A stretch of 64,000 nucleotides of DNA from Dermanyssus gallinae (GCA_003439945.1 QVRM01006469.1:248001-312000); one strand, 5' to 3'. Positions 10,280 through 22,906 are shown, counted from the stretch's first letter. The notes: generated from the letters alone by a model not told the origin. Made by a program: numbers and translations.

Positions 10280-12686
10280 AAATAAAACTGGTAAGTCTCT
10301 TTTAGCAGAAATATTTCCGATTCACCTTATATAGATAACCTATAGCTTATTAAATAGGTACAAACTTAAACTATGAGAAACGCTGGTAACAGAGATAGAT
10401 TATAAAATAAACAAGCAGGATATCTCCGTATATTCTTGCAGTCTCGTTTGTTCTGATTACTAAAAAAGTGAGTCTTATGTTAACCAGAAGACAGACAACA
10501 ACAATAAAATACGCAACATAGTCTAATTCTCACTTAGAGGTATAAACAAATTATATTAACCATGGCTATACTTGAACATACGTATACTAAGTACGTATAT
10601 CTCATAGCACAAAACGTGACTTCTAGCACTAGTTATATATGCGGTTGTGGTACATTGCTGATCCAGTTTAACAGTACTACAAATTTTTAAATGTGTCTAG
10701 ACGTGGTCTACGAGCCTTTTACTAGACGCCCGAACGTACAATAAATATGGTTTGAAGGGCTTTTATTCTCTCTTGTATTTCTGTGGCTGGCTTTTATGTG
10801 AAACGTTTTGCAATAATCTGACTTGTGCCTGGCTCCATTAAGTCTCAGAGCCGCCATGACTGCGAATACTGCAAAGGTCTGTGAATATTCGATAGTTCAT
10901 TTACAAGGGTTAAGGTCAAAGTCGGGATAGAATTCTCGTAAGAACACCTTAACGGGGGCCGACCAGGCCAACTGTAGAAGTGTTCATTGAAATAGCCGAG
11001 CCTCAGTAATGGATCCGGGCAAGCAGCCTCAATTTCGGCCTTAATTCAGTTAGTCCTATTGAACGCAGATGGACGGCCTATATGTGCACCTACATTCTAT
11101 AGAACCGTCCTATAGAAGAACACAACGACTGCAGAACGAACTAACTAATTCTCACAATACCAGTCTCGTCTAACGTCGAACAATTGAACAACCTTTGTTT
11201 TATCATTTGGCACAGCCAATACAGGTTGTTTTCGCAAAAAAAACTAAAATTCGTAACAGCGACGTTAAAGCTGTCATATTGGCTTTAGGGCTAACAGTAA
11301 CGTCATCGAGCTTTGTATCGTAAATGTAAAGTCCCAGGTCAGCAGATCCAACGTATTTCCACCGAGTGGTCTGACATCTGATTTGTGAATAGCACGGTTT
11401 TCTTGTTAGAATAATGTTTTTGATTTATGAAGTGGCGACTTTGAAGACGTTTCTTGAGAAATTTGGCCTGATTTAAGCTAGTTAAAAAACATATAACACC
11501 TTAATGAAGGCATTTAGCGTGTTCTGTATTATTGGCTATGTATCAAGTGAGAAAATTGTATTACGTTATGGCATTATTTGAACTAAGTTTATCCTGATCC
11601 TTGCGCTCTTGGGACTCCACATCCCACCGGCATGACGTCACCGGACCGAATGCACGAAGTAGCCCTATTAGATCATATAAGCACGTATCTGCTATCATCC
11701 TATAGTATTTAAACTTTTAAAAAAATCTAGGCAGGTCACAGCGAAATACACTCAGTAAACGTAATATGCTATATAAATAAATCGTTAGTTTGACAATTTA
11801 TAGATTGAAAGAACTTCGTAAAAATAAAACATCAAGTGTTTAATATAGGACAGAAATATCACATCAACCCATGATGATGGTGAGCTTCCTAAACCACGCC
11901 GTCACTATATATTTTAGTATATTTTTTACTTGTATACCCCTGTTCAAAACATGATAAGTTAAGCATTGCACAGTGCAATGGACTGGATTAACTCCTAAAT
12001 AGTTAATATGCTGATAGTCTTTATTTTAGACTAAAAACCGAATAGGACCATCTTTGATGTTCTATAAGTTACAGACGCCACATTATTATGTGCTTTGTGG
12101 TTATGCATTTCATTATGATCTTAGCGGTTTAGCACGGCCTTATGACGGTCTTCTGTCATCCGTGACGACGGAAACAATCTCCAGCCGGGTGACTCTTTTC
12201 GTTGAACTCTCGCGTAGGAATCATTTGGGACCACCGCCTTGGCTCGGCAGCGGATTGGGCAGCGCGCCATAGCGAATGATTGTCTGCCGTATTTCTAAAG
12301 TCACACGTTCTTGCTCACCCGTGATCAGGTCTACGTATAGTATGCTACCATCTCAATATCAGACTGCGTGTTGCACAGTCAGTCTGCTTCTTATCCCAGC
12401 AAACTTTGTTCGATATTTTGTCACAACGCACTTTATATGGTTAGTTGTTTTGAAACACATAGCTTTATTCATGAGTACTTGCAAATACACTTGAAAGTAT
12501 ACAGCCTCTGTACTGCGAAGGTAGCCCATGAGCTTGAACGAAGGTCTTGTGCTCGTTGCGTCGAAAGGAAAAGAAAAATAAATTAATTAAAGGAGTAGTA
12601 TATAGTTTAAACTATGGAATAGCGTTCTAGCAGCAGCAGCAGGTTGTATAATAAAACCGATTGCAAGGAGAGCATTTTTCTCGAAG

Positions 12687-12790
12687 AACGCCATCTACCT
12701 TCAGGACATTATCCATTTTAGAAAGCCATCTACCTTTAAGATTATATCAATTTCCAAAGCCATTTATCTTTAAGGTATTGTTACTTTTAC
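12687..12790. repeat. Three degenerate ~35-bp tandem units
   Basis: The motif 'GCCATCTACCTT(C/T)A(G/A)G' opens each of three successive units near 12690, 12725 and 12760, and each unit ends in an AT-rich tail. This is a short, diverged minisatellite. Confidence 0.7.
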
Positions 12791-13059
12791 TTACATTGAG
12801 TATGCATATCTTTAACAAACAAACTCATTGTGTACATGTGGGTTCTATTTAAATTGCAGACTCCGTCTCAACCACGACTTCCTTGCCGAGTGCACGCATG
12901 AGCACACTTTTTACGTTACTTGTCCTCATTAACCGTAAGTTTTCATGCGACTGATGAATATTCGATGCTGCCAGGGCAGCTGCTGATGCGCATTTATTTG
13001 GCGCTGTCAGAAACTGGCTGGAGTATGTGTAATGCAGCAAAAAATTGTCACCCTCATCT

Positions 13060-13975
13060 GCGCCTAGTTCTCGAGTGTCGAGGGTCGCGCTCTCTCTAAC
13101 TACTCAGCACAAGCCCGAGACAGGTGGTCCGGCGAACGGATCCCTGTCACCTGCCGTCCGTCAGACTAGAAGAACATCGATTGACAACAGAACAACCACA
13201 CAGACGTAAGCTGTCACAATCGCGGCTGCAGCATCAGCAGCAGCAGCTGAGGTCGCTGTTCCGATATTCTGCCCGTTCGGCCCGTAGGCGGTAGGAAGAA
13301 GAGACCAGCTTGTGAGAAGGTCCTGTGCTTCTGTACTGTTGCTCCGTACTTCTGCTCAGCCGTCATGCCATTCACGCCGTACACAGAGTGCGCGTTCCTC
13401 TGCCTGTCGACCGACGACCGACAACTGAATGGCTACTTCAGACGTCGCCAGAACGTCTTACCTGTTGTTTTTGCCGCTGTTTCCACCACCAGCCACTACC
13501 ACTACCACCACCGAACCCGGTGTCGTGGTGGTGCTGCTGCTGGTGGTGGTTATATTGCTGATTGTGGGGGGATCTCTATTGTCGGCCAGCCGTCTCTTTT
13601 GCCGGTGTGTCGTGGCGACATTGCGCAAACAACGAGGGAACGATCTTGTATATATGCAAATGTTGTTTGCCCAGTGTTGCTTCGAGACCGACGGTGGTGG
13701 TGGTGGTGGTCGACGTTGTCGTTGGAACAGGGAGAGCGGAACAGAGGGCGGAAGAGGCAGAGAGCAGGGCGCAAAGAGAGAGATACCAGGAGAGATGGAC
13801 GGACGTCGCGACGATGAAGAAACAAGAAGTCCCGCAAGACGACTGCCCTTCCACAGAAGCCTGCTTCTATGTCCTTGCTTACAACTCCACTTTATTCCCC
13901 ATTATACCTTGACCTTACTTGGTGTCCCAAGTCCCCGCAATATCCCCGCAGCTGAATTGCAGAAATACTCGTAAC
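13060..13975. other. GC-richer, CpG- and triplet-rich block
   Basis: Composition changes clearly here: many CG dinucleotides, CAG/CTG runs near 13230, CCA/GGT triplet runs near 13490-13550 and 13690-13720, and purine-rich sequence near 13730-13850. Open frames up to 181 codons occur in several frames on both strands, which is what GC-rich triplet sequence produces by chance. They encode low-complexity Thr/Val/Gly/Arg tracts with no domain. A 5' untranslated exon or promoter of a host gene is possible. I see no TATA box, start codon context or splice pattern that settles it. Confidence 0.3.
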
Positions 13976-14739
13976 TTATACTGACCGGGCTCCACTGTGG
14001 GCACCACACTATCCATATTTATATAGATACATATGTGTGTGTGTGTGCAATGATAATTCTAAATTACATGTTCCTTAATTTGTTAACATTCATAGTAAAT
14101 CGTCATGCACCCGTCCTGGGCGAATTTCTTTTTGCAAGATTTAGTGTCTCCCGTTTTCGGTAACTGTCTGTAGTCTACCATGTACGATGCTTAACAGTAT
14201 GGTGATTGTCAGCCTCGACTAAAGAGTAGCCAAGGAATAATATGATTAATTATTTTGACCACATGACTCATATTGACGTCATGTTTTTATTTTTCTCATA
14301 GAGATTAATTGGTAAAGTGCATGTTGCACACAGAACGTCGTCGTTACAGCCACAATTGTGTGAGACTCACAAAGGATGGCCAGATAATGCTTTTGGCGCA
14401 CTCAACTGTGTTTTCGGTTTAAAATCTTGTGGGTTTCTCTCCGGCGCGTGACAGTTAAATCTTTACAAGAGGTGCGCCCAGTACTTTGAAAGGTAGGAGC
14501 ACCCGTGTTAAGAACGACAATGTCTATGGCCTACAGCCATTCGAGGTCTACGTGTCCCCTCGAATTGGTAGTTATGGAACCCCCACACGCCAGCAGAAGT
14601 ATTAAAATATTTTGTTGTAATTAAAAGCTTGTCACTTTAGTTATGTGTGCGGTTAGGTCTTCTAAACGCTTTACAAGGTCTTTAAGCGGAACGTTCGGGC
14701 TGCAGTAGCATGATTAAGAGAGCCTAACATCCAAGTAAA

Positions 14740-15690
14740 ACTGTGGCCGCTGTCAGCGATCTCCCGAGATCCTGGAGTGGCTGCCGCGAAGTTTCTCAAG
14801 TTGTTCTCTAAACTTCAAGCACGCAGCGACGTTGGCTGCGCGCCTCTCTTTGCCGCAGTTGTAGCAGATTGATTTCACCTCAGACTTCCTAGAGAGGTGC
14901 CACAGTTCCCGCATTAATGACAGCGCTTGGTTTTGGCTGCTTAATAGTTGCACGAAGGGGCGGAGTGCTCCAGTCATTGACACCGTTGACATGTATGAAC
15001 ACTGATCCACTCCGAGATGGGGATGAAGAGCACTCAATTTGGATTTGCTTCATGCCAAGGATCTTGCTAGCCTCAGTCGGGGCCTCTCGGACCAGAACCG
15101 TTCACCGACCCGTGTCCGCTTTTTAGGGGGGGATTTATAAGTCGTCCCAGGAAGAAATAGTTCAGGCTCACGTCCGCTTCCCCGGCTGACTTTAGGGCCT
15201 GGAGGAAAATGCTGGCCCCCCCTTCTTGATAATGCCCTGGGTATAGCAGGCCATGTTTTGCCATACAGCCTTGTTAGAGGGGTCATTCTCCTTGTCCACC
15301 AGGGTCCGAAGGAGACTCTCCTTCAGGATGCTAGCTCCGAGGGTGTCATTCTCGCGTAGGCAGCTGGTGGGCAATCTTCAGCAAAAAGTCTATTGCACGC
15401 TTCTCGGATGTACACTGGCACCCTGAGTCAGTGGTCTCAGAAGCGACCCTGAGCTCCTCCGCCAGGCTCTTAGTCATGTTGTCTAGGTTTTCCTGTTGAC
15501 CGTGTGGTTAAGCAACCTGTCCACCAACTTCGTGATCTCGTCCAGGTCGTTCCTTGGAAACGTTTTGCCGGGATAAGCCGCTTCCCCGCCAGGAGTCGTC
15601 ATAGAGTTTGTCAAGAGTTGCGATGCATCGCCGGCGCCTTTGCCGTGCTCATCGGGCGGCGGTAAACGGAACGTGTTTTTCAATCCAGGC
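14740..15690 (-). mobile_element. LINE ORF1 (gag-like) relic with zinc knuckle
   Basis: The minus strand carries a chain of short frames that look like one decayed ORF1. In minus-strand order these are 15483-15683 (hydrophilic, 'NDLDEITKLVDRLLN', helix-like), 15192-15374 ('TLGASILKESLLRTL'), 15050-15286, and 14753-15037. The last contains 'ICYNCGKERRAANVAACLKF' (plus about 14810-14885). This resembles a CCHC knuckle of the C-x2-C-G...C type that has lost its histidine, followed by 'REQLEKLRGSHS'. Jockey- and R1-type ORF1 proteins end in such a knuckle followed by a short charged tail, so the layout fits. No RT is found just downstream on this strand. Frame changes occur between blocks. The retroelement origin is inferred from the knuckle and layout. 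Confidence 0.45.
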
Positions 15691-15719
15691 TTGTTTAACA
15701 GTCAGTAAGCATGAAATGA

Positions 15720-16012
15720 AAATTAAAAATTAAATATTAAAAAAATGGGGTGTGAACCCGAACCGATCTTGCCGCCTCCAAAGGGGTAGCCTAGTGCACA
15801 CTTGATGAGTGTCGATGATCTATATACAAGAGCACGTTGATATACAGAGTGTGAGTAGTGCTCACGCCTATCTTTAATACTATATACACGAAACTGTGCA
15901 CACACACACCGTTTACCGTACAAATATATACAGCAGTCCCACCGAGCAGCTAATGTCATATGCCTCCCTGAAAACAATTCAGCCTGCAACCCATCGAGCT
16001 ACAGTGCCACCG
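15720..16012 (-). mobile_element. Possible interrupted tRNA-derived SINE
   Basis: On the minus strand a good A box, 'TAGCTCGATGGGTTGCA' (plus about 15978-15994), stands 220 bases upstream of a B-box-like 'GGTTCGGGTTCACACCCC' (plus about 15746-15764), which runs into an AT-rich tail. The gap is far too long for a tRNA, so either the head was interrupted by an insertion or the two boxes are unrelated. Confidence 0.3.
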
Positions 16013-16142
16013 ACGTTCGATTTTTTATTGCTCAAGAGCCACTGTTAAAAACGTTGTATTCTCTTTTCTTCTGTTAGTACCCAGTACCGTTGGCGTGTCT
16101 TTCGTGCGCGTCGTGCTCTCTGCCGTTACGGTTATCCGTTTT

Positions 16143-16313
16143 TCAGACTAACTCTCAGCCAACATTTGACATTCACGAGGGTGCTTTCGCATTGTTTTGT
16201 AAGACAGGCCATGTAAATACAAATGTGCGATGGTGGGGATCGACCCCGCGCACCTATCTAGTGTCTCCTCCGGCCGCGAGGCGCACGCGAATGCGCCCAC
16301 CACGCCACCGGGC
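16143..16313 (-). mobile_element. tRNA-derived SINE, type 3, copy 1
   Basis: On the minus strand the head begins 'AGCCCGGTGGCGTGGTGGG' with A box TGGCGTGGTGGG (plus 16296-16307). The B box GGGTCGATCCCC follows inside a perfect short stem, GGGG...CCCC (plus 16235-16247). The body runs through 'CATTTGTATTTACATGG' and ends near 16143. A second copy on the same strand lies at 22766-22906 and shares both the head start and the body, which shows this is a dispersed family rather than a chance tRNA likeness. RNA polymerase III transcription is the expected mode for such elements. Confidence 0.8.
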
Positions 16314-17405
16314 TGGTGGCTTATTACTATTCAGTGCAATTGTTAAGTTATGCACCTCGGGATCCCACACTTTTTGGCCAACTTTCATGGATCCAAGCAT
16401 GACGCGACCGCACCTGACGACTGCCAAAGGTGAGACTATGCTGTAGATAACCTTAGCATTGCGACATTGGCCGATAATAGCAACTGAATGAGAATTTTTA
16501 CACATTTCGCTAATGTCTATGCTTAGGAAATGTCAGCACAACTCATTTTTGTGGCATATTATAGAACAAATGATGTAATCTAGGAGTAATGAAAATACGG
16601 GATTGTTTGAAAACAACAGTAAATAATTATTTAAACTTTGTATGGTAACGAACGCTACGAGGCTGGGGTTGTTGTAGATCAAATTACCAAATAGACCTTC
16701 AAGTAAATGTTGAAATTTGAACGTCCATCACATACCAAAAACAGCGTACCGAAAACGTCAATTCAGAGCTTGATCAGATAGATAAACCCCTTGCCTGAAT
16801 TGTAAGACATATTTTCAGTTGGAGTATGGGGCTTTAAGTGAGTCTGTTAGGTATGCTCCTCACAGGGAAATGTGCTACTTATATTTGTCTATGCGAAAAA
16901 AGTGACTTCAATAAAGTTAGCTAGTTATGCCAGATAGAAAATATATCTACGACTTGAAGATAGACAGTAACACTCTATAGCAACTAGAAAATAGATACAA
17001 TCCGACTCAGTTCAATGCAGCGCATTTGCCAAGCGGATCATCACAAATGTCATGTTACAACTCATCAGCGTTAGAATGTAAAGCAAACACTAAAACAAAT
17101 TCAAGACAATTGAGTGAAAGACTGAAAAAATCTCGCGCCTAGCAAACTAGCAATCAAAAACCACGATCTAAACAGACGTTTAATATACCGTTAAACTATA
17201 AACTCTACCAATACAGAGGGATCCCTCTAAGATCTGTATGTATATTAGATCATTCATACGCAAGCTGTGACTACATTGGCTTCCTTCCTCTGGCTAGTTT
17301 ATATTCAAAATAATGCAAAACATGGCTACAGGTTCACACCCAATAAATGCCGGAAGAGTGTTGCGTGGCTAATCTAGCACTCGTCCGGTACACCTTAATT
17401 AATTT

Positions 17406-17452
17406 ATCTACAAAAAAGCCAAATCAATTCATCTACAAAAAAGCCAAATCAA
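17406..17452. repeat. Exact 22-bp direct repeat, period 25
   Basis: ATCTACAAAAAAGCCAAATC plus AA occurs at 17406-17427 and again at 17431-17452 without a mismatch. The identity suggests a recent local slippage duplication. Confidence 0.9.
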
Positions 17453-18275
17453 CATCAACTGTCTTATAAGAGATAAAAACTTTTTTACGGAGCAATGAGA
17501 AAGTGCACTTACGTCGGATTGTGTTGAACATACGAGTATAGACTAATAAATATGAATAAATGTTAACATTCCTCCAAATTAATGTCAACTGGCCTACATT
17601 ACTTTGTTCGTTTGTTTTTTGTTAACATGTCTTTGTCACTTTAACTCATAAGCGTTCAAAACGTGCAAAATAAAATAATTGATGTGCACCTACGTTACAA
17701 AAGAGGCAAGGATTTGGTTTATTATTATTATTATTAATATTAGAGCTCTTGTGATGCAGCGGATAAAATGAAATAAAACTCTCAGGTATCGGCTGTTAGA
17801 TTGGTAGCTGACTTGCTTCTTCACTTCTTCTGCGCAGACGTGACCGCAAATGCCGAGGCCTACTCGGGCTAAGGCGCATCAGGCTTCCAGCCGACCGGAC
17901 TTTTAGGCTAAACCGGTCTTGAAGATCGGCGGCTCTCTGCGTACCGTTTGGAAGCGGCTCTCTGCGTAAACATGGCCTCCGGCGAAGTCTCTAAAACGTG
18001 ACCTTTCACTGAGACGTCTTGCCATCAAATCCCGAACACAACTGTTTTTTTCTTTTCAGATTTCCTGTTGTTAGGCAGAGACAGTATTCGATACCGACTT
18101 AAAGAGACGTACCATAGCGTCTATCTTTGTCTTAGTCTATCTTTGTAGAACTCCCACCTAGAGTTTTAGTCGAAAAACATTCTATCGAGAGCCACGGCCC
18201 AAAAAGGGGTTGTGAGAGTAACGCTAACGCAGTTGCAGTTGAATCGGTTCTCAGACTACGGCTTTGAATAACTTA

Positions 18276-18276
<1 letters not shown>

Positions 18277-18314
<38 letters not shown>
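18277..18314. repeat. (TA)n microsatellite
   Basis: A pure TA run of nineteen units. Confidence 0.95.
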
Positions 18315-18315
<1 letters not shown>

Positions 18316-19139
18316 GCACGAACCTAGCGTACTATAAACCTGTGCTGTCTGAAGAGGTACCTAATCTAAGCATTTGCATGCCCGGCTAATCTGCTTGACG
18401 CGTGTAGAAAATATTGATATGGATCAAGCCTCAACGGCGCAAAAATCCAACTTGACCACCAGTTCTACATAACCATCAGCTAGAAACAATGCTATCACGT
18501 GCACATGACTGACGCAGAAATGTTACAAAGTAACGCATTGAATTTTTTCATAGAATCGAACCAAAATAAATGACACCTATTGAATCTTGCCAGTAATGTA
18601 CATGAGCTTGTTGCGTTCTCTCTAAGAATAATAATTATTACTAGTTGGGTAAATAAATTATGCTGATCCTCTCTCTCTCTGAGAGAGAATAAAATACGCT
18701 CACTGTGCAGTATGCCACACAGCGTGCTGCTTCATATAGTACTGTATTATTACTCTGATATTATTACATGCGTTGTTTACAAACATTCTCGCCTATAGTG
18801 CAATTGTACTATTAATTTGATTATCACAATTGCTATAATTAAACCTAGTTATCTTAACGGTTTGGTTTAGTGGACTACGTTTAATTTCATTTGTTTCTTG
18901 CCATATTAACGGCATCGAAACCTAATGCTTCGGCCAAAGTCACTGTTCTCACCCATCCTAACTCGTTGCCACCTTTTCAATATACAGCTACTAAAGTGAC
19001 ATCGAGCAAGATTATTCTTGCCGACGTCCTTTACTAAATCTGTAAACTTTTTGTGTTTCCAATTCATGCAAAAATGTAACTCCTGCCGTACATTTCGTTA
19101 AATATACTCGTCAAACCTATTTATCAGCTTATTTTCAAA

Positions 19140-20420
19140 GAGTGTTTCTATCGACCGTATCGTAGGCTCATCGGATGGGCTAGGAATGGCGCAACTAGGT
19201 TCTGTTTTCCAGAACTGATCCAATATAAACTTCCTATTTATAGGAAAATAATGTCCACCATTCTCCTGTTTGCTCTAAGACCACTCTGCCAATTAGTTTC
19301 ACATCGTCAAGCAGGCTTTGTAGCTCTTGTGTTCCTAACGATGGCAGCAAATATTCTGTATACAGCGCCTGTTACCGGTATTGGTCTTTGATTGGACAAT
19401 GTAGTATGTTTCGTCTCTGGTTTAGGTATAAACGCAGCTTTCCCTGGTAACCATTTTGATGGATTTCCTCCTCAGCAAGAATCCGATTGATTCACCCGCT
19501 AGGTATGCGTACATTAGCTCACTAATGTTCTTAATCAATTATAGCGGTACGCCATCTTCTCCACATGCAGTTTGGTCGTCTCTTTTTTATAATAAGTTTT
19601 TTTATCTCTGTTTAGGTGTCTACCAGTCAAAATCCGCCCGTCGCACAAATGTTTAAATATTTTCCCTCATTTCTCTCATGATATTCATCTATCTTATCTT
19701 GCTGTGGTATATGTTCTCTAAAACATATCACTATCTTTATTGCGGCACTGTTTGTTATGCTTTTCAACATTTCAGTTTGTCTAATCTTATGGCGTTGGCT
19801 GATCCTGGCTAAGTTTTTCTTTTGTAATTCTATGTATTTCTTCTACTACTCATTGTCTAATATTTATCTACTTCAAACAAATTAAACAGATCTGAGATTA
19901 TTCAAATTCTCGACGACTATGATTGTTATGCTCTATTTAAGACAATTCTTATTTATTTCAAAGAATGTCTCGTTTTTTCTTTCTGCATTGCTCGGTGGCT
20001 TGTCTCCAATTATTATTATTAGGCAGCCTGGCTCTTTTCCTATTTTAACTACAATAACATCATTTGCCTCAACAACCTCTACGTGGTGACATTTTCTTAT
20101 CAGTAGTCAAATTCCTCCGAACCTATTTGTGACATTTTTCTATCTATACCTATTCATGCTATATATTGATGTAACGGCGAGATTTTTATTTGAGGCAAGT
20201 GTGTCTCAGTCACCGCTAGTACATCCAGGCTAATATCCAGCATTGTTCTGTATAGCGTTTCCCCTTGATTTCGTCGTCCTCCTATATTTAAATATCCAGT
20301 GCAATATCTTGTCTGCCGTCCAACTTTTCTCCTCTTCATCTTCCCCCTCAACGCGTCTTCCTATATTGCTGTGGGTTGGGTTTACGCTCTCCATCCCCCT
20401 CTCCGGGGTCCCCACAATTC
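19140..20420 (-). mobile_element. LINE relic with APE endonuclease and RT N-terminal half
   Basis: Reading the minus strand from the right, 'GYLNIGGRRN' and then 'DISLDVLAVTETHL' (plus 20154-20351) form the start of an APE-type endonuclease, where the E of the TETHL block is catalytic. At plus 20020-20090 the frame reads 'VEVVEANDVIVVKIGKEPGC', and near 19895-19935 it reads 'IIVVENLNNLRS', corresponding to the VVGDFN block with the catalytic aspartate lost. RT follows: 'CGEDGVPL' (about 19535-19570, normally GPDGIP), then 'GKAAFIPKPETKHT', 'RPIPVTGAVYRIFAAIV' and 'QSGLRANRRMVDIIF' (19245-19290), the fingers region. The palm with YADD is not visible, so the copy is broken on its 3' side as well. 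Spacing between endonuclease and RT is shorter than usual, implying a deletion. Several stops are present. The family is different from the others in the window. Confidence 0.82.
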
Positions 20421-22130
20421 CTACTTCCCACCCCCTGTCCCGACCATTGCCCCTTTACGGTCCACGGTATTCAGCCGTATGCTATTGTTGCTTCTCCGTC
20501 TTCTCATGTTGCCCTACTGTTGTTATATTGGAAGATCCCCCTGCCCTCCTTCTGTGGATTCCCAGTTCCCGTCGTTCTTCCAATTGTGTCCCTTATGGCA
20601 TTTTGGTTGGTTGATTTTCTGCTAGCCTTCCCTGTTATTGTTCTCTTGCTCCGTCGTAGTCTTCCCAAAGAGTATGAGAAACTTGTTTCTTACTGACGAT
20701 TCCATTGATCAACACTATCAACACGCAAGAGTGGTCGCATTAGTGTTGTCAAACTTCTCCTTCTCGTGATCGTAGCCGCTGTAGCTGTCTTCAATTACTT
20801 CTGCGTCCCCCGTGCGCCTGGTGCTACGAGCCAGTCCACTCGTCTCATCTCTGCCGTCTGTGGTAACAGCTCTTGCTGCCGTTGCGGCCATGCCGAAACT
20901 TAAGGGTGCTGTCTGTTCCTCTCGTGGGGAGTTTTGTGGGCACTGTTCGATCTGCAGACGCTTACGGAGCCCCTTGGCTACTTCGAGCGCCATGATCTCC
21001 ACTTAATCGAGCTTGCATGGACGTGACAGTACAGCCATTCCTCGGCATTATTTTTTTACCAACAAACCGCCTGCTTAGCAGTATCTCGAAAAAACTCGTT
21101 GAGTTCACGCGCAAGTGTGAGTTGTTTTTAGTATGCACATCGATAGGTTTTCTCTTCGCTCGACGCATATGTTGATTACACGACGTACCTTTTTGTTCAC
21201 GCTCATGTGCGCCAGTTATTATCAGTATTCGTTGGTGTGTGTGTGTGTATGTGAATCGTCCAGTTCGCCTTTGTTCATCTGTTCACACCATTCTGGCGTC
21301 TTTGTTTATTTAAAGCCTCTTGTTTTTTGTATCGTTAGCAATGTCTTTGGCCCTTCTTCCGCCGAAATATCAAACATCGACACTCCGATCCTTATGTATT
21401 TCTGACAACGCATTCCGATATACCCCGATGCAGGAGTCTCCGATCACTAGTGCCATCTCCATCACCTTACTGTCGCCGTCAATTTGAGCAATTTTATCTA
21501 AGGCTTTTATTTTTCGTTGTTGTTATAAGTTTGCCTGTATATTCGCGACCATGTGCATCGCCGTGTGCGTTTCTGTTCGTGAGTTTTTAGCTTGTGTTTC
21601 TGCTTGTGTGCACACCGCTACCTATTTATTTATCTGAAAAGTTTTACAGATAAAATCCGTTTTGTTGGGACTTTTCTTCTTGGCCCCGGTTGGTACAGGG
21701 TACAGGGCACTATTCGGAGGTTGCTGCAATTTGTCTCCTGGCTCGATTGTATTTGGTAACAGAGTAGCTGTACTATGAGTTTCAATTCTACAATGACCGC
21801 ATTCCTATTTCGTAGCATCACATTTTCGCGTAGCGTTTTTCGTAGCTCCGCGTCTCTTTGAATGCAGCCTATATTTCGCATCATGGTAGCACTGGTCATA
21901 GTCAGAGCACTTCACTGCTCTGGGGACCTGCCCATTTTCTCGTCACCGTACGCGCATGGTTTTGACTTTAATGCCGCTATGATCGTCAAACCCGTTGCTG
22001 TTGTATCCTGCCACGCTTTTACCTACTACCCGACAGTGCCCAACGACCTCTGCTTAGGTACACAAACATACCTTGCATGTAGAAAAGTCTTCGAAATTTA
22101 CCAACTTGATCACAGCACCGGATTTACATA
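20421..22130 (-). other. Possible ORF1 region upstream of the 19-20 kb LINE
   Basis: Minus-strand frames at 20718-21002 and 21630-21899 lie where the ORF1 of the adjacent LINE would be. The second contains a heptad-like stretch, 'CIQRDAELRKTLRENVMLRN', that could form a coiled coil, a common feature of LINE ORF1 proteins. There is no zinc knuckle or RRM that I can see. The assignment is by position and weak coiled-coil character only. The plus strand here has long pyrimidine-rich frames (20243-20696) that are antisense low-complexity sequence. Confidence 0.3.
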
Positions 22131-22765
22131 AAACAACGCACCCTTTTCGGGATCCTCGATTCGAACGTGACCACTTTCGGTAATCGCAAGCTACCAGACG
22201 GCAATGTTTACTGGCGGAAGACACATACGGTCGCGTGTGTTTTGCTTTGATGCCCGATAGCTGGCGAGTGTGGTTACGCTGCATTTACCGCATACCTGAT
22301 ACTCGAAGAGTATATGATATTGTAAGCAAGGCCGAAACTTCTTTCTAGTCGATCGGAAATATGACTGCTCACTGTGCAAAAACCTGTCTAACCAGGAATT
22401 CTAGTGTTTTGACTGTTTGTACCGGGTCGCTACATCATACGAATGTGGCTGAGAATACCAGGACGCCAATACCAAAACTTCCAGGAATTGCGCTGAAAGC
22501 AGGTGATCGTCAAACCGGTCCAAATATCCGCTAGAACTGTCAGTTCGACTCGATGAACAACCCCAATTGCTATTTCTCTACTTTGATCCGACAATGTAAT
22601 CGATGTGCCTCAATCATGACACAAATGATCTCTTTTGAGAAATGTGCACTTATGTTTTGCCACGGTAACCTTCAGTAAGAAGTACGCAGGACACGCGTAT
22701 GCATTGAACTTAATTTGAGCTGTAAGTAGATGCGTGCATGCGTCCTCCAGTTAGAGCATCCACCT

Positions 22766-22906
22766 AACTCGTTCGGGCTGACCCTCAGCCAACATTTAAC
22801 GTCCACGGGACGGGTTTCGCATTGCTTCGTAAGGCGGACCCCATAAATACAAATGTGCAACGGTGGAGCTCGCGAGGCGCACGCTATTGCACCACGCCAC
22901 CGGGCT
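22766..22906 (-). mobile_element. tRNA-derived SINE, type 3, copy 2
   Basis: The copy starts with the same head as the 16.1-kb copy ('AGCCCGGTGGCGTGGTG', plus 22890-22906) and continues through the same body ('CATTTGTATTTATGGGG...AATGCGAAACCCGTCC...AAATGTTGGCTGAG'). The part of the head holding the B box is shortened by a deletion, so this copy should not be transcribable by polymerase III. Sequence between the two copies is unrelated. Confidence 0.78.

Larger units (their letters stand above)
9961..14739. other. Long stretch without genes
   Basis: I see no element or gene over nearly 4.8 kb, the quietest part of the window. Positions 9970-12050 have almost no open frames above 60 codons on either strand. 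Small structures inside it are listed separately (10105-10150, 10250-10279, 12687-12790), as is a GC-richer block at 13060-13975. Confidence 0.5.
16450..19139. other. AT-rich stretch without genes
   Basis: Almost no open frame above 60 codons occurs between 16510 and 19450. Some minus-strand sequence near 18940-19140 could be a remote continuation of the LINE that starts at 19140, but I could not match it to an RT block. A palindromic (CT)n(GA)n patch lies at 18670-18687. Confidence 0.5.

Noticed and set aside
13365..13974. Overlapping open frames of 95-181 codons on both strands
   Set aside because: They are products of GC-rich triplet repeats (His/Thr/Val/Gly/Trp tracts), are open in several frames at once and have no domain. 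No coding call.
22054..22200. PHD-finger-like stretch in the minus-strand frame upstream of the 19-20 kb LINE
   Set aside because: A few residues suggest it (K.GAVIK..), but most cysteine and histidine ligands are missing and it cannot be linked to the LINE with confidence.
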